Of a stretch of 64,000 nucleotides of DNA, positions 1-10,770 are shown in pieces (within the stretch, counting starts at the first letter, position 1; every line of letters starts with the position of its first letter). The notes beneath the pieces were generated by a model. The model saw nothing but the letters and a program-made list of their open reading frames with translations, searched no databases and was not told the DNA's origin. Source of the stretch: Marinomonas rhizomae. Its GTDB lineage: Bacteria > Pseudomonadota > Gammaproteobacteria > Pseudomonadales > Marinomonadaceae. The stretch lies in the NCBI RefSeq assembly GCF_003315485.1, contig NZ_QNSE01000007.1, forward strand, positions 62,001 to 126,000, in the 5' to 3' direction. The position numbers and the translations under genes are program-made.

Positions 1-1
1 A

Positions 2-583
2 CTCAATCTAGAAACCAAAGAGTGGAAGCTTTTTTTACAAGTCCCACCACTGACAAAACAAAAAAGTAATAAATCAGATGAATACGTTACTCCAGAGGTT
101 TTACAACACCCTCCTGCCAAACAGCTAATATTCCATATCCCGGTAAAACCGTCTTATGGCATTCCTATTGAAATGACCGTGCTGCTGTCACATCATCACG
201 GCTCGCCAACAGCACCAAGCATTTTTCACACCCTTTCAACTGAGAGCTGGCTACCAGTTTTACGCACCCCCTATTCGCCAGATTTCTTAGAACAACAAGT
301 GACTCACCACCACATACTACTTGATCAAGATGGTGAACCCGACCAACTATCCCCACTTTATGTACATATTAATCAAAGCAAAATAATGGGGGAGAATATG
401 CTTTCGCCACAAGTTTTCGGATTACGCATCTGGCGATCCAAAAACAACACATTAACACCGGTTGTTTTAGGGGACAAACAAGTTGGCTTACTGTTTGTCG
501 GTCACTACAAGCCAATAGAAGGAACCCCCATTAGCGAAGATGAAAAAGCACGGCAAGCAAGCAACCTTTATACCAAAGCTTAA
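2..583 (+). CDS. Hypothetical protein, 5' end outside the window
   Basis: The frame is open from base 2 to the stop at 583, so the window holds the last 193 codons of a longer gene; the internal ATG at 173 is not a convincing start because coding-like sequence continues upstream of it. The visible protein is soluble-looking, rich in Pro, His and Gln, with a short His triplet near the beginning and another further on, and a basic/acidic C-terminus. I see no signal peptide, membrane segment or motif I recognise. It is followed by a strong bidirectional terminator and lies convergent to erpA. Function unknown. Confidence 0.6.
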   Translation, partial: LNLETKEWKLFLQVPPLTKQKSNKSDEYVTPEVLQHPPAKQLIFHIPVKPSYGIPIEMTVLLSHHHGSPTAPSIFHTLSTESWLPVLRTPYSPDFLEQQVTHHHILLDQDGEPDQLSPLYVHINQSKIMGENMLSPQVFGLRIWRSKNNTLTPVVLGDKQVGLLFVGHYKPIEGTPISEDEKARQASNLYTKA

Positions 584-600
584 AAACCAATATTAATCCC

Positions 601-641
601 AAAAAAAAACCTTCAAGGTGAACACCTTGAAGGTTTTTTTT
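601..641. terminator. Bidirectional intrinsic terminator
   Basis: A 13-bp perfect inverted repeat (608-620 with 623-635) is flanked by an A run on the left and a T run on the right. It can therefore terminate both the plus-strand hypothetical gene and the minus-strand erpA transcript. The two genes converge here. Confidence 0.9.
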
Positions 642-678
642 CAATTTACCAAACTGAGTTACTTAGAATCATGAACAG

Positions 679-1020
679 CTAAATACTAAAACTCGCACCA
701 CAACCACAAGTTGATGTAGCGTTAGGGTTTTGCACTACAAAACGCGAACCTTCTAGATTTTCTTTATAGTCCACTTCCGATCCAACGAGATACTGAAAGC
801 TTAATGGATCAACAACTAAGGTCACTCCATTACGCTTTACTTCAGTATCGTCTTCCTGATGCTCTTCATCAAATGTAAAGCCATACTGAAAACCAGAACA
901 ACCGCCGCCCGTCACATACACACGCAACATGAGTCGATCATTTTCTTCTTCTTCAATTAGCGATTGCAACTTTGCAGCTGCTGCGTCTGTAAATTCAATA
1001 GGATCAATTGATTCAACCAT
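679..1020 (-). CDS. erpA: Iron-sulfur cluster insertion protein ErpA
   Basis: A-type carrier that delivers Fe-S clusters to apo-enzymes, in E. coli including the isoprenoid enzyme IspG. The 113-residue protein has the A-type signature: one Cys in the motif [11 protein letters not shown] and the C-terminal pair in STCGCG, three cysteines that would ligate the cluster. Family resemblance to E. coli ErpA is strong along the whole length, including LVVDP and EGSRFVV. An ATG two codons upstream (1026) is possible, but 1020 has GGA at good spacing. It lies downstream of prfC on the same strand with about 75 bp between, and ends at a strong terminator. Housekeeping gene; no oddities. Confidence 0.95.
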   Translation of the reverse strand: MVESIDPIEFTDAAAAKLQSLIEEEENDRLMLRVYVTGGGCSGFQYGFTFDEEHQEDDTEVKRNGVTLVVDPLSFQYLVGSEVDYKENLEGSRFVVQNPNATSTCGCGASFSI

Positions 1021-1095
1021 GCTCATTCCAATACCACTAAAACCATTTCGATAAATGAATTATCGTCTTATCCGAGTAATTTAGTCAAGTATTGA

Positions 1096-2682
1096 TCAAT
1101 GTTCACGCGTTGAGCGGAATCGAACCTGAGGCCATTTCTCTTCCGCCATCATCAAATTCACTCTAGTTGGCGCCAAATACGTTAAATGACCACCACCATC
1201 AATCGCTAAATTATCACGACATTTATTCTTAAATTCTTCAAATTTTTTCACATCGTCACACTCAACCCAGCGCGCAGTGTTGACGTTTACCGCTTCGTAG
1301 ATACATTCTACTTTGTATTCATCTTTTAAACGGTAAGCAACAACTTCATATTGTAACTGTCCTACCGCGCCAACAATCAGCTCGTTGTTACGTTGAGGCA
1401 TAAACAGCTGAGTAGAGCCTTCTTCAGAAAGCTGCTGCAGCCCTTTTTGCAAAGCCTTCATCTTCATTGGATCTTTTAGACGTACGCGACGGAATAACTC
1501 AGGCGCAAAATGAGGAATACCAGTAAACTTCAAATCCTCACCTTCAGTAAAAGTATCACCTATCTGAATAGTGCCATGGTTGTGTAAACCGATAATGTCA
1601 CCAGAAAAAGCTTCTTCAACACCTTCACGATCACCTGCAGTAAACGACACGGCATCCGTCACTTTAATATCTTTACCAATACGACAATGGCGCATTTTCA
1701 TACCACGACTATAAGTACCAGAACACACTCGCATAAATGCGATACGGTCACGATGCTTAGGGTCCATATTGGCCTGTATTTTAAAAATAAAGCCAGAGAA
1801 CTTCTCTTCCTTGGCTTCCACTTTACGGCTATTGGTTTCGCGGTCAATCGGCGCTGGAGCCCATTCAACAAAGCCATCTAACATTTCACGCACACCGAAA
1901 TTAGAAAGCGCCGTACCAAAAAACACCGGGGTTAATTCGCCCGCCAAATAAGCAGCATGATCAAATTCATGGCTTGCTCCTCGCACTAGCTCGATTTCTT
2001 CCATGTAAGCCTCCCAGTCATCACCAAGCAACTCTTTTGCTTCGTCTGACTCCAAGCCCTCAATGCGAATATCATCCATCAAAGTATGGCCACGACCACG
2101 AACAAATACATGAATAGTATCGGTATATAGATTATAAACACCTTTGAAAAAATCACTCATGCCAATCGGCCAAGTGATTGGAGCGGCTGCGATTTTTAAC
2201 ACATCCTCGACTTCATCTAACAAATCAATCGGATCACGAATATCACGGTCCATTTTATTAATGAAAGTCAAAATAGGTGTATCACGTAAACGACAGACGT
2301 CCATTAACTTGATCGTGCGATCCTCGACCCCTTTCGCACCGTCGATAACCATCAGCACAGAGTCTACCGCTGTAAGTGTTCGATAAGTATCTTCCGAGAA
2401 ATCTTCGTGCCCAGGTGTGTCAAGCAAATTAACGGTACGGTCTTTATATGGAAACTGCATAACAGAAGAGGTAATCGAGATACCACGCTGCTTCTCCATT
2501 GCCATCCAGTCAGATGTTGCATGCTTATCACCTTTTCGGCCTTTTACAGAACCGGCGGTTTGGATAAGTTGACCAAGCAACAAAAGCTTTTCGGTGATAG
2601 TTGTTTTACCGGCGTCAGGGTGAGAAATGATAGCAAATGTACGTCTATCGGTTACTTCATTAATAAAATTCTGGTCTGCCAT
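1096..2682 (-). CDS. prfC: Peptide chain release factor 3 (RF3)
   Basis: GTPase that removes RF1/RF2 from the ribosome after peptide release. The 528-residue length is almost the same as E. coli RF3. Near the N-terminus are the G1 motif HPDAGKTT (residues 21-28), then DTPGHEDF (G3) and NKMD (G4), in the order of translational GTPases. The RF3-specific continuation is present up to the end (FRSTREH), which separates it from EF-G and BipA. It starts at an ATG with no competing upstream start and precedes erpA on the same strand. Intact housekeeping gene. Confidence 0.97.
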   Translation of the reverse strand: MADQNFINEVTDRRTFAIISHPDAGKTTITEKLLLLGQLIQTAGSVKGRKGDKHATSDWMAMEKQRGISITSSVMQFPYKDRTVNLLDTPGHEDFSEDTYRTLTAVDSVLMVIDGAKGVEDRTIKLMDVCRLRDTPILTFINKMDRDIRDPIDLLDEVEDVLKIAAAPITWPIGMSDFFKGVYNLYTDTIHVFVRGRGHTLMDDIRIEGLESDEAKELLGDDWEAYMEEIELVRGASHEFDHAAYLAGELTPVFFGTALSNFGVREMLDGFVEWAPAPIDRETNSRKVEAKEEKFSGFIFKIQANMDPKHRDRIAFMRVCSGTYSRGMKMRHCRIGKDIKVTDAVSFTAGDREGVEEAFSGDIIGLHNHGTIQIGDTFTEGEDLKFTGIPHFAPELFRRVRLKDPMKMKALQKGLQQLSEEGSTQLFMPQRNNELIVGAVGQLQYEVVAYRLKDEYKVECIYEAVNVNTARWVECDDVKKFEEFKNKCRDNLAIDGGGHLTYLAPTRVNLMMAEEKWPQVRFRSTREH

Positions 2683-3029
2683 TAAAGTGTACTTTTAGGT
2701 TATACGCGGGCTTTTACCACACTCGACCTAAAAGTCAGTGCTCAACCCCGTTGTGTTAATCGTGATTTCGTTGCGACTATTTTCGCTGATCTCGGCGCTA
2801 TAAACAATCAATGCCTATGGAATTAATCACTATTTAGAGTTTCAGCCAAGGATACTAAAAAATCCTCAATAAAAACCAGAGAAAACAGCAACAACTTTAC
2901 AAATGATTTGCATTACCATTAGCGATGACAATAAAATAATCTCCCCTTTGCCTGTTGGCAAACATTCAAAGGCACGATTTTCAATTAAGCGCTGTCAAGA
3001 TTCGATTAAAAAATGGTAGAACCTTAAGA
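2683..3029. other. Intergenic region between prfC and the siderophore operon
   Basis: About 350 bp separates two divergently transcribed units. The right part carries the promoter and possible Fur box of the siderophore operon (2902-2937) and a roughly 90-nt leader. The left part should hold the prfC promoter, which I cannot place firmly. I see no ORF or structured RNA of note. Confidence 0.6.
2902..2937 (+). promoter_or_regulatory. Promoter of the siderophore operon with an overlapping Fur-box-like sequence
   Basis: A sigma-70 type promoter can be read as TTGCAT (2909-2914), a 17-bp spacer and TAAAAT (2932-2937). The sequence TGATTTGCATTACCA at 2904-2918 covers the -35 box. It matches the Fur 7-1-7 model well in its right half and in the first four bases of its left half. 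Overlap with the -35 box fits iron repression. The spacing is seen; Fur binding is inferred from the imperfect match and the downstream genes. Confidence 0.5.
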
Positions 3030-3794
3030 ATGATAGAGTCAAAAGAACTGCAATTTAGTATCGGTGACCGTCCATTATTAACAAACTTTTCCATGACCTT
3101 TAAACCTGGGGAAATCTACGCTCTGGTTGGTCACAACGGTTCTGGCAAATCTACTCTTTTAAAATTGCTTGCCCAACAGCAAAAACCAACAGCAGGCAGC
3201 ATTTTACTAAATAGTCAGCCCCTTACTTCATGGTCGCAAAAAAAGTTTGCTCAACAAGTGGCCTACCTACCTCAACAAACACCTTCTACAGATAGCCTTT
3301 CAGGAAGAGATCTAGTTAGCTTTGGCCGCTACCCTTGGCATGGTTTACTTGGTCGGTTAAACAAAGAAGACCAAGGCTATATTGATGAGGCAATGGCGTT
3401 AACCGATACAACAGGTTACGCAGATAGACTGGTCAACACTTTATCTGGAGGCGAGCGTCAGCGTCTATGGCTAGCAATGTTACTAGCCCAACGGACGCAA
3501 TATTTGCTTCTCGATGAACCCCTTGCAGCTTTAGATATAGCCCATCAAATTGACATACTAAATCTTATTAAAAAGCTCAGTAAAAAACTCAATTTAGGCG
3601 TCATTATCGTTATTCATGATATCAATATGGCGGCACGTTTTTGTGATCACATTGTGGCTCTTCACAGCGGTGAAATGATTGCTTCAGACACGGTGGAGAA
3701 CATTTTCAACCAAGATCAATTACAAAGAATCTATGGTGTGAAGATGCATATCTCTGAGCACCCAGCTGGCTATCCCATCGCCATGCCTTATTAA
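3030..3794 (+). CDS. fhuC: Iron(III)-siderophore ABC transporter ATPase (FhuC/FecE-like)
   Basis: Cytoplasmic ATPase powering uptake of ferric siderophores through the downstream permease. From the ATG at 3030 the protein is 254 aa, usual for FhuC. Walker A GHNGSGKS is at residues 34-41, the ABC signature LSGGERQ at 138-144 and Walker B LLLDEP at 159-164, followed by a D-loop. A frame extension to a TTG at 2955 adds 25 residues unlike family N-termini, so I prefer 3030, although its ribosome-binding site is weak. First gene of the operon; the binding protein follows after 20 bp. The gene symbol reflects the CDB gene order and the fused permease, not a proven substrate. Confidence 0.85.
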   Translation: MIESKELQFSIGDRPLLTNFSMTFKPGEIYALVGHNGSGKSTLLKLLAQQQKPTAGSILLNSQPLTSWSQKKFAQQVAYLPQQTPSTDSLSGRDLVSFGRYPWHGLLGRLNKEDQGYIDEAMALTDTTGYADRLVNTLSGGERQRLWLAMLLAQRTQYLLLDEPLAALDIAHQIDILNLIKKLSKKLNLGVIIVIHDINMAARFCDHIVALHSGEMIASDTVENIFNQDQLQRIYGVKMHISEHPAGYPIAMPY

Positions 3795-3814
3795 TCAGGA
3801 ATCAGGTAGCAGTT

Positions 3815-4702
3815 ATGAAGTCTTATCTTTCCTATCTAATAGTGCTTCTTGCCAGCTCTACGAGTGCGAGTGCAATGGCGACACAAGAACCAACAAATTA
3901 TCTACCAACATCTTCACTGAAAGTGGCAACCATAGACTGGACACAAACCGAAACCTTATTAGCACTTGGGATCCATCCCATTGCAGCAGCACAAGTGATT
4001 GACTATAACTCATGGGTAAAAGCACCAGCAATCCCATCAGATACCTTCGATCTTGGCTTGCGAACACAACCAAACCTAGAACGCTTGTCTGAATTAAAAC
4101 CAGATCGTATTTTTATCTCTCCCATGTTTCAATCTCTCGAACCTCAACTATCACGTATTGCTCCAGTCACAAACATTGCTCTCTACAAAAAAAACAGCAT
4201 TTCATGGCAAGCGCTAAAAGATTTCACGCGCACAATAGCATCTCAAACTAAAACAGAAAAAGCGGCTGATAAACTGATTAACCAATCAGAAGCTAAACTG
4301 GCTCAATTAGCACAAAAAATTCCGGCAAACACCCCAAAACTCATCATGATCCAGTTTATGGATGCACGTCATGTTAGGGTATTCGGAGACAACAGTTTGT
4401 ATAAAGTTGCTGCCAATAAAATTGGCCTAGACAGCGCTTGGCTTGGTCAAACCAATGCCTGGGGGTTTTCTTTAGTTGGCATAGACAAGCTAAACGAGAT
4501 TAAAGGTCAACTTGTTATTATCGATCCTCTTCCAGCTGGTGTTGAGCAACATTTACAGAATGACCAATTTTGGCAATATTTAGTGAAGCAAACTGGCAAA
4601 CCCGTTTTAAAAATTTCGCCTGTATGGAGTTTTGGCGCCATACCATCAACAGTCAGGTTTGCAACATTGCTTACAAATAAGCTGACTAAGGAGACAAAAT
4701 AA
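3815..4702 (+). CDS. fhuD: Periplasmic iron-siderophore binding protein (FhuD-like)
   Basis: Captures the ferric siderophore in the periplasm and hands it to the FhuB-like permease. The 295-residue protein begins with a Sec signal peptide (Lys, hydrophobic stretch, SASA cleavage region near residue 20). The rest matches the class III binding-protein fold: an N-terminal lobe starting near [17 protein letters not shown], a long linking helix, and a C-terminal lobe. The phrase [13 protein letters not shown] is typical of the FecB/FhuD family. No lipobox is seen, so it is likely soluble. Its TAA stop overlaps the ATG of the permease by one base, indicating translational coupling. Ligand unknown; hydroxamate-type is suggested by the FhuCDB arrangement only. 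Confidence 0.83.
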   Translation: MKSYLSYLIVLLASSTSASAMATQEPTNYLPTSSLKVATIDWTQTETLLALGIHPIAAAQVIDYNSWVKAPAIPSDTFDLGLRTQPNLERLSELKPDRIFISPMFQSLEPQLSRIAPVTNIALYKKNSISWQALKDFTRTIASQTKTEKAADKLINQSEAKLAQLAQKIPANTPKLIMIQFMDARHVRVFGDNSLYKVAANKIGLDSAWLGQTNAWGFSLVGIDKLNEIKGQLVIIDPLPAGVEQHLQNDQFWQYLVKQTGKPVLKISPVWSFGAIPSTVRFATLLTNKLTKETK

Positions 4703-6678
4703 TGCGCCTATTTCCGATGGGGCTTATTACTCTATTGGCCGCCTTAGTGTTGCTTTTAATGAGCTGGCAATTATCGACCACAGGGAACTTTGCTCAAAAT
4801 ATATCGAGCCTGTTTGAAACAAACTGGCAATCAAATGCTTCGGTCACCTTCTCCCTAACTTGGTGGCCACGTTTATTTACAACACTTTTATGTGGTGCAG
4901 CACTAGCGGTTGCAGGCGTATTAATGCAGCAGGTTCTCCGCAACCCAATTGCCTCACCCTCAACCCTAGGTGTTGCCAGCGGTGCTAGCTTTAGCTTAAT
5001 GCTGGCGACAATATATGCACCTTGGCTTATTGAGCTTTCCCATAGCTTAGTCGCTTTGGCAGGTGGCTTAATTACCATGGGGTTAGTATTTGCCCTATCT
5101 TGGCGTAGAGCTTTATCTCCAACTATCGTCGTTATATCTGGATTGGTGATCAATTTATACTTCAGCGCCTTCAGTACGGTTTTGTTGATGTTAAACCAAG
5201 AGAAATTATCAGGTTTGATGATTTGGGGTGCGGGATCTTTGGTACAGACTGGCTGGGATAATGTCAGCTATTTATTCCCTAGAATTATAGCCGCCGTTAT
5301 TGTTGCCTTCATTTTTCTTAAACCCTTGAGCCTTTTAGAGCTAACTGAATCAGGCGCAAAAAGCCTAGGCGTATCTTTGGCTAAGCTACGTTTTGTTTGC
5401 CTTGGCTTAGCTGTGCTGCTTACTTCTTGGGTTGTTGCAAGTGTTGGTGTTATTGGCTTTATTGGTCTTGCTGCCCCAGCTATAACGCGATTAGCAGGAA
5501 TTCATCGACTCGTTCCCAAGCTAATCACATCCATGATTATTGGCGCACTCTTACTCACATTAGCTGACTTACTCGTACAGAAATTACCTGGAATAATGGC
5601 AATGGTGATCCAAACAGGTGCGGCTACAGCAGCACTTGGCGCCCCACTGATGTTATGGCTTCTTCCAAAACTCTCAATACGCAGCCAAACCCAAGTAGAA
5701 ACTGTATTAACGAGACATGTAAACCAAGTTAAAAGACTACACAAAACCGCCATCTTATGGGCATGTGGCGCTCTGATTATTGGCCTGTTTATTTTTTCTA
5801 CCATCTCTATACAAAGCAATGGCTGGCAATGGCTGGTGCTCAGTGGCGACTGGTCGATGTTGGAGTGGCGTCTGCCGCGGCTAATAACAGCATTACTAGC
5901 CGGAGCCATGCTTGCCATTGCAGGGACAATCATTCAGCGACTCAGCGGAAACCCGATGGCAAGCCCGGAAGTGATAGGCATCAGTTCAGGTACGGCTATA
6001 GGCCTAATAGTGGCACTTTATGCAGGCTTAGCCACCAGCACGATAGGGCTTTATCTTGGAGGTTTATTAGGCGCATTAGCTACTATGCTGCTGATTATAC
6101 TATTAAACAAAAAATCTGGTTTTCAGCCAGAGCGAGTGCTCTTAACAGGTGTGGCTATAACCGCCTTGATGAATGCTATACAAAGCTTAATTTTAGCGGG
6201 CGGAGATCCTCGCAGTTATGAGTTTCTTGCCTGGCTTTCCGGTTCAACCTATTACGTTACAGTAGATACTTTATTGCCGCTGCTGATTATTACTGTGGTA
6301 CTTACCTGCGTCGCTTTTGTATTTTCCAAATGGTTGGACATATTACCTCTAGGTCAAGCAACAGCTAGTGCTTTAGGTATACGAACAGCTTCATCTCGCT
6401 TGATTCTTTTGTTCTTGGCAGCCTGTTTAACCGTCGCTGCAACCTTAGTCGTTGGCCCACTAAGTTTTATTGGGTTAATGGCTCCCCATTTGGCCCGCCT
6501 ATTTGGCTTCAGCCGAGCCAAAGAGCACCTTATTGCCGCTGCATTAGTGGGTGGCTTTCTGATGCTTTTATCTGATTGGCTTGGCCGACAATGGCTATAT
6601 CCGCAAGAAATTCCAGCGGGTATGGTCGCCTCAATTATAGGTGGATTGTATTTAATGTGGGGACTACGACGACTCTAG
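4702..6678 (+). CDS. fhuB: Fused iron-siderophore permease (FhuB-like)
   Basis: Inner-membrane permease of the ferric-siderophore importer. At 658 aa it is a head-to-tail fusion of two FecCD-type permease halves, the hallmark of FhuB; FecC/FecD or BtuC would be separate proteins of about 330 aa. Each half carries the family's Gly-rich region and EAA-like loop: [17 protein letters not shown] early in half one and [18 protein letters not shown] in half two, and [12 protein letters not shown] versus [12 protein letters not shown] later. Many membrane segments are evident. It overlaps the binding-protein gene by one base. A 91-bp AT-rich gap separates it from the exporter gene. Confidence 0.9.
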   Translation: MRLFPMGLITLLAALVLLLMSWQLSTTGNFAQNISSLFETNWQSNASVTFSLTWWPRLFTTLLCGAALAVAGVLMQQVLRNPIASPSTLGVASGASFSLMLATIYAPWLIELSHSLVALAGGLITMGLVFALSWRRALSPTIVVISGLVINLYFSAFSTVLLMLNQEKLSGLMIWGAGSLVQTGWDNVSYLFPRIIAAVIVAFIFLKPLSLLELTESGAKSLGVSLAKLRFVCLGLAVLLTSWVVASVGVIGFIGLAAPAITRLAGIHRLVPKLITSMIIGALLLTLADLLVQKLPGIMAMVIQTGAATAALGAPLMLWLLPKLSIRSQTQVETVLTRHVNQVKRLHKTAILWACGALIIGLFIFSTISIQSNGWQWLVLSGDWSMLEWRLPRLITALLAGAMLAIAGTIIQRLSGNPMASPEVIGISSGTAIGLIVALYAGLATSTIGLYLGGLLGALATMLLIILLNKKSGFQPERVLLTGVAITALMNAIQSLILAGGDPRSYEFLAWLSGSTYYVTVDTLLPLLIITVVLTCVAFVFSKWLDILPLGQATASALGIRTASSRLILLFLAACLTVAATLVVGPLSFIGLMAPHLARLFGFSRAKEHLIAAALVGGFLMLLSDWLGRQWLYPQEIPAGMVASIIGGLYLMWGLRRL

Positions 6679-6769
6679 GCCATCTTACTTATATTAAATA
6701 AGTGATAAAACACTAAGTAAATAAGAATAATAATACAAATCAAAAATATTGATTTTTAATAGAGATATC

Positions 6770-8425
6770 ATGAACCTACTCCGTCAACTAGCCAATAACC
6801 AATTTAAGGCACTCTTTATTGTCGTGCTGCTTAGTATTGCTAGTGCATTAGTTACCCTAAGTGTCATCGCATTTATCCAATACAGATTATTAGATGCCGT
6901 TAATCCGACACCGACTGTCATGTGGCAATTTTTATTACTCTTAGTGGTATTGCTAACGATAGCAACTTGGGCTCAAGTGGCACTACATAAGCTAGGTCAT
7001 CAGTTTGTCTATTTAAAGCGCTGTCAACTCATCAAACAATTAATCAATACAGATATTGAGAAAGTCGATAATATTGGTAGCGCCCGCCTGCTCGCCTCAT
7101 TAAGTACTGACATTCGTAGTGTCACAGTAGGTTTTGTGCATTTGCCCCAACTTATTTATGGTGTTGTACTTACCATAGCGGCAATGCTTTATCTGGCCTT
7201 TCTATCACTTCCGCTATTTACCATTAGTTTGCTCACACTTTCCCTTACCGGCTTAATTGGCTTTAGCCTCATCGGAAAGATTACTTTTCATATCAAACAA
7301 GTACGTGAATATGACGATAGGCTGTACAAAGATTATCAAGCCATTATTGATGGCCGCAAAGAGCTGGCACTCAACCCAAATAAAGCCAAACGTTACTTCG
7401 AAGAAGAATTTGCCCCGAATGCACGACATTATCGAAATCAGATAACTAAAGCTGATACCTATAACGGTTTTGCTGCGAATATGGCAAATACCTTAATTTT
7501 AGCGCTCGTTGGTTTAAACTATTATACGGCGCTGAGCTTTAACTGGGCCAGCTTCGAAGTCGCATCTTCTTTTGCCCTCGTTATTCTGTTCATCCGCACT
7601 CCTTTAATGACAGCGATCGCTTCTTTACCAACTTTGGTTACAGCAAACGTATCGATCAAGAAGCTAGAATCCTTGGCTCTGGATGATAAGGCGGAGTTCA
7701 CGTCTCAACAAAAAAACCTAGTCACATTCAAATCACTAAGTTTGAAGGAAGTCACTTATCAATACCAAGCAGACTCAGAAGAAAGCGCGTTTCAAGTCGG
7801 CCCGATCAATTTTTCCGCCGAACGAGGACAGATCATCTTCATTATTGGCGGCAATGGCAGTGGGAAATCGACCTTTTCTCGCTTATTAAGCGGCCTCTAT
7901 CTCCCGCACTCTGGCCAAATACTGCTTAATGACACTCCAGTTCTAGCCGAGCAATGGCCAATATATCGACTGCAGTTTTCCGCTGTTTTTAGTGATTATT
8001 ACCTTTTTCGTCAGATCGTCGATAGCCATGGTGATTACGTTGACGACACGGTAATTGATGAATGGCTAAACCATCTAGAAATGTCCCACAAAGTCTCTCA
8101 TACAAAGGGGCATTTATCAGACACTCGCTACTCTCAAGGGCAGCGTAAACGGCTAGCATTACTTGCAGCTGTCATGGAACAGCGCGGCTGCATTCTTCTT
8201 GATGAGTGGGCAGCTGATCAAGATCCAAGATTCAGAAAAATATTCTACCGAAAACTACTACCACAATTAAAAAAACGCGGCGTCACTGTCATCGCAATTA
8301 CTCATGACGACAAATATTTCGATTCTGCTGATCGAGTTTTCAAAATGGATTTAGGCCGTTTAAGCGAGCTCAGCCTTTCTGAACAGCGACAAAACCAGAC
8401 CATTCTTTCACAAGCTACTTCCTAG
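6770..8425 (+). CDS. Cyclic-peptide/siderophore ABC exporter (PvdE/SyrD family)
   Basis: Single polypeptide with a membrane domain (about residues 10-290) fused to an ATPase domain (about 330-545); 551 aa from the ATG at 6770, which has an AGAG ribosome-binding site. The ATPase has Walker A IIGGNGSGKST, a signature SQGQRKR instead of the usual LSGGQ, and Walker B ILLDEWAADQDP. The SQGQRKRLALL form is characteristic of PvdE-type transporters that move pyoverdine precursors to the periplasm. Here it sits between a siderophore permease and its receptor, so export of a siderophore or its precursor is inferred. No biosynthetic NRPS gene is in the window. An upstream in-frame start at 6749 lacks support. 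Confidence 0.82.
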   Translation: MNLLRQLANNQFKALFIVVLLSIASALVTLSVIAFIQYRLLDAVNPTPTVMWQFLLLLVVLLTIATWAQVALHKLGHQFVYLKRCQLIKQLINTDIEKVDNIGSARLLASLSTDIRSVTVGFVHLPQLIYGVVLTIAAMLYLAFLSLPLFTISLLTLSLTGLIGFSLIGKITFHIKQVREYDDRLYKDYQAIIDGRKELALNPNKAKRYFEEEFAPNARHYRNQITKADTYNGFAANMANTLILALVGLNYYTALSFNWASFEVASSFALVILFIRTPLMTAIASLPTLVTANVSIKKLESLALDDKAEFTSQQKNLVTFKSLSLKEVTYQYQADSEESAFQVGPINFSAERGQIIFIIGGNGSGKSTFSRLLSGLYLPHSGQILLNDTPVLAEQWPIYRLQFSAVFSDYYLFRQIVDSHGDYVDDTVIDEWLNHLEMSHKVSHTKGHLSDTRYSQGQRKRLALLAAVMEQRGCILLDEWAADQDPRFRKIFYRKLLPQLKKRGVTVIAITHDDKYFDSADRVFKMDLGRLSELSLSEQRQNQTILSQATS

Positions 8426-8460
8426 AAACACGCTCCTCAACGAATAAAAAAGGACAAGAC

Positions 8461-10683
8461 ATGAAACCACGCTTTACATTAACCCCTGTGTCATTGGCTA
8501 TTGCTTTGGCACTATTAACCAACATTACTCATGCAGAGGAAATGGGAACGCTTGTTATAGAGGACGACACAGAACAAAGTTCTACCACCAACAATTTCAA
8601 CTATGTCAGTAATGTTGCCCAAACGGCGACAAAAACAGACGAACAAATCACCAAGATTCCTCGCGCCGTTTCCGTAGTAACCCGAGAACAAATGGATGAT
8701 CGAGCACCAATCAGCATATCTGATGCGCTGCAATACACACCAAGTATTCAGACAAATTTTTATGGAGAAGACAACAAGCAAGACTGGTTTGTTATTCGCG
8801 GGTTTAAACAAGCCAATAACGGCTTATACCAAGATGGTACACGCCTTTATTCATCTGGCTTTTATAGCTGGCAAATTGACCCTTTTATGTTGGAGCGTAT
8901 CGAAGTATTACGCGGACCTGCTTCCACACTGAATGGTCAAACACCCCCTGGTGGCGTAGTGAATGTCATCAGTAAACGAGCTCAACTTGAAGAAGATTTT
9001 GGTTCAGTGACAGGAACGGTAGGTTCCTATGACCGCAAAGAAATCAACCTTGATGTGAACAAGGTCATCAATGATAAGCTAGCGTTCCGCATGGTGGCAC
9101 TCACTCGTGAGAACGGTACCAAGGTCGACGGTGTAGAAGCGAACCGCACACTACTTGCCCCCTCTTTAGCCTGGAAAATCAGCGATGATACTAAGCTAAC
9201 CGTGCTTGCAAGTTATCAAAAAGACGACTCGGATCCCTACCTTCAATTTTTACCGATGGAAGGCACTTTAACATCTAATCCAAATGGTAAAATTGGTTAT
9301 AACACCGCTTTAGGAAATGCTGATTGGGAAACCTTTCAACGTGAACAAACTTCGGTAGGCTATGAGCTAGAGCATGCATTCAATGATAACTTAAGCTTCC
9401 AACAATCAGCTCGTTTTAGCCACATGGATATTTACTTACGCCAAGCATATTTTGGACGATATTCAGCTGATGTCCCTACCTATGGTGCTCTTCTTGATTC
9501 AACAAATAGTCGAAGCGATATTGTCAGGCTTGCCTCAACCGCTGATGGCTACTCTGATGCCTTTAATATTGACAACCGCTTTATTTATAAAGTCAATGTT
9601 GGCAGCACAAAACACACAGTGTTAACAGGGATAGATTATCAAAGTATTTATATTAACAATAAAGACTATGCATCAGACCCTATTATTGCCGATGGAAACA
9701 AGATAGTTCCCGGTCTTAACATTCCGGACCTTAGGTTCAATATTTATAACCCAAGCTATAGCAACAATATTGTCTTACTAAATTCCAGCACATTCGCAAC
9801 GCTAACAGATGCAGACCTACAGACCACGAAAACTAAGAATCGCCAATTAGGTTTCTACCTTCAAGACAAAGCTAACATCACAGACAAATTTACCGTCATT
9901 GCAGGCGCACGTTACGACGATACCAGTAACGAAACGAACAATACGTCGACCAATACAAAAACGGACATAGACCTCCATCAATGGACAGGAAACCTAGGTG
10001 CGTCTTATCAGTTAGATAATGGTCTGGTTCCTTATGCCAATTACGCCCAGTCTTTCAACCCGATTCTTGCTTTGGATGCAGACAACAATCCAGCAAAACC
10101 GGAAAAAGCAGACAGCTACGAAATAGGTGTAAAATTCAAGCCACAAAGCTTTGATGGACAATTCGGTATAGCAGCTTATCAGGTCACCAAAGAAAATCTA
10201 AGCAGCGGTTCCAGTGGCACAGCTAACTTCCGTCAACTCGGAGAAGTACGTAATCGAGGCATTGAATTTGAAGCCATTGCTAATCTAAACAGAGCCGTCA
10301 CGTTAGTCGGCACATTGAGCTATGTAGACTCAGAAATTATTGAGGATACCAATAGCGCAAATGTCGGCAAAACACCAGCTCAAATCGCCAGTAAGCTGGC
10401 TTCGGTCTGGGCTAACTACAACGTCATTGACGGCATACTAGATGGTTTAAAATTGGGTGCTGGCGTGCGTTATATCGGTGAAACCTACGCAGACAATACA
10501 GAAACCAACAAAGTACCGTCTTATGCGCTTATTGATGCCATGGCAAGCTACCGAGTTGATAATTATAAGTTCCAATTGGTCGCAAAAAACCTACTCGATA
10601 AGGAATACATCGCTACCTGTAGTGGGTTCTGCTACTACGGCGACAGTCGCAACATCATGGCCAGCGTGACTTACGACTGGTAA
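8461..10683 (+). CDS. TonB-dependent siderophore receptor
   Basis: Outer-membrane gated barrel importing a ferric siderophore using TonB energy. The 740-residue protein has a signal peptide cleaved near residue 25 (THA), a TonB-box-like GTLVIEDD at 29-36 and a plug domain (roughly 60-180) containing RAVSVVTREQM, FVIRGF and a LRGPASTLNGQTPPGG segment. A 22-strand barrel follows, ending in an aromatic residue (ASVTYDW). There is no N-terminal signalling extension of the FecA/FpvA kind, so it should not control a sigma/anti-sigma pair. The C-terminal part contains one Cys pair (ATCSGFCYYG). It follows the exporter by 35 bp and closes the operon at a strong hairpin terminator. Confidence 0.92.
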   Translation: MKPRFTLTPVSLAIALALLTNITHAEEMGTLVIEDDTEQSSTTNNFNYVSNVAQTATKTDEQITKIPRAVSVVTREQMDDRAPISISDALQYTPSIQTNFYGEDNKQDWFVIRGFKQANNGLYQDGTRLYSSGFYSWQIDPFMLERIEVLRGPASTLNGQTPPGGVVNVISKRAQLEEDFGSVTGTVGSYDRKEINLDVNKVINDKLAFRMVALTRENGTKVDGVEANRTLLAPSLAWKISDDTKLTVLASYQKDDSDPYLQFLPMEGTLTSNPNGKIGYNTALGNADWETFQREQTSVGYELEHAFNDNLSFQQSARFSHMDIYLRQAYFGRYSADVPTYGALLDSTNSRSDIVRLASTADGYSDAFNIDNRFIYKVNVGSTKHTVLTGIDYQSIYINNKDYASDPIIADGNKIVPGLNIPDLRFNIYNPSYSNNIVLLNSSTFATLTDADLQTTKTKNRQLGFYLQDKANITDKFTVIAGARYDDTSNETNNTSTNTKTDIDLHQWTGNLGASYQLDNGLVPYANYAQSFNPILALDADNNPAKPEKADSYEIGVKFKPQSFDGQFGIAAYQVTKENLSSGSSGTANFRQLGEVRNRGIEFEAIANLNRAVTLVGTLSYVDSEIIEDTNSANVGKTPAQIASKLASVWANYNVIDGILDGLKLGAGVRYIGETYADNTETNKVPSYALIDAMASYRVDNYKFQLVAKNLLDKEYIATCSGFCYYGDSRNIMASVTYDW

Positions 10684-10726
10684 TCGTGCCAATGCTCTTT
10701 GAGTTTGAAGAGCTTTTTGAATTTGA

Positions 10727-10764
10727 GAGCCTCGTATTTTGCAAAATACGAGGCTCTTTTTTTT
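10727..10764 (+). terminator. Terminator of the siderophore operon
   Basis: A perfect 30-base palindrome (10727-10756; practical loop centred on TTTTGCAAAA) followed by a run of T. It separates the receptor gene from the convergent phosphopantetheinyl transferase gene. Confidence 0.92.
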
Positions 10765-10770
10765 ATCGAT

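Noticed and set aside
5757-6221. 154-codon frame overlapping the fused permease gene
   Set aside because: Shadow frame of fhuB; composition is unlike a protein and the permease is intact.
6690-6750. Second Fur box before the exporter gene
   Set aside because: Only AT-rich repeats of the AATAAT kind; the 7-1-7 match is too poor and the gene can be read from the upstream promoter.
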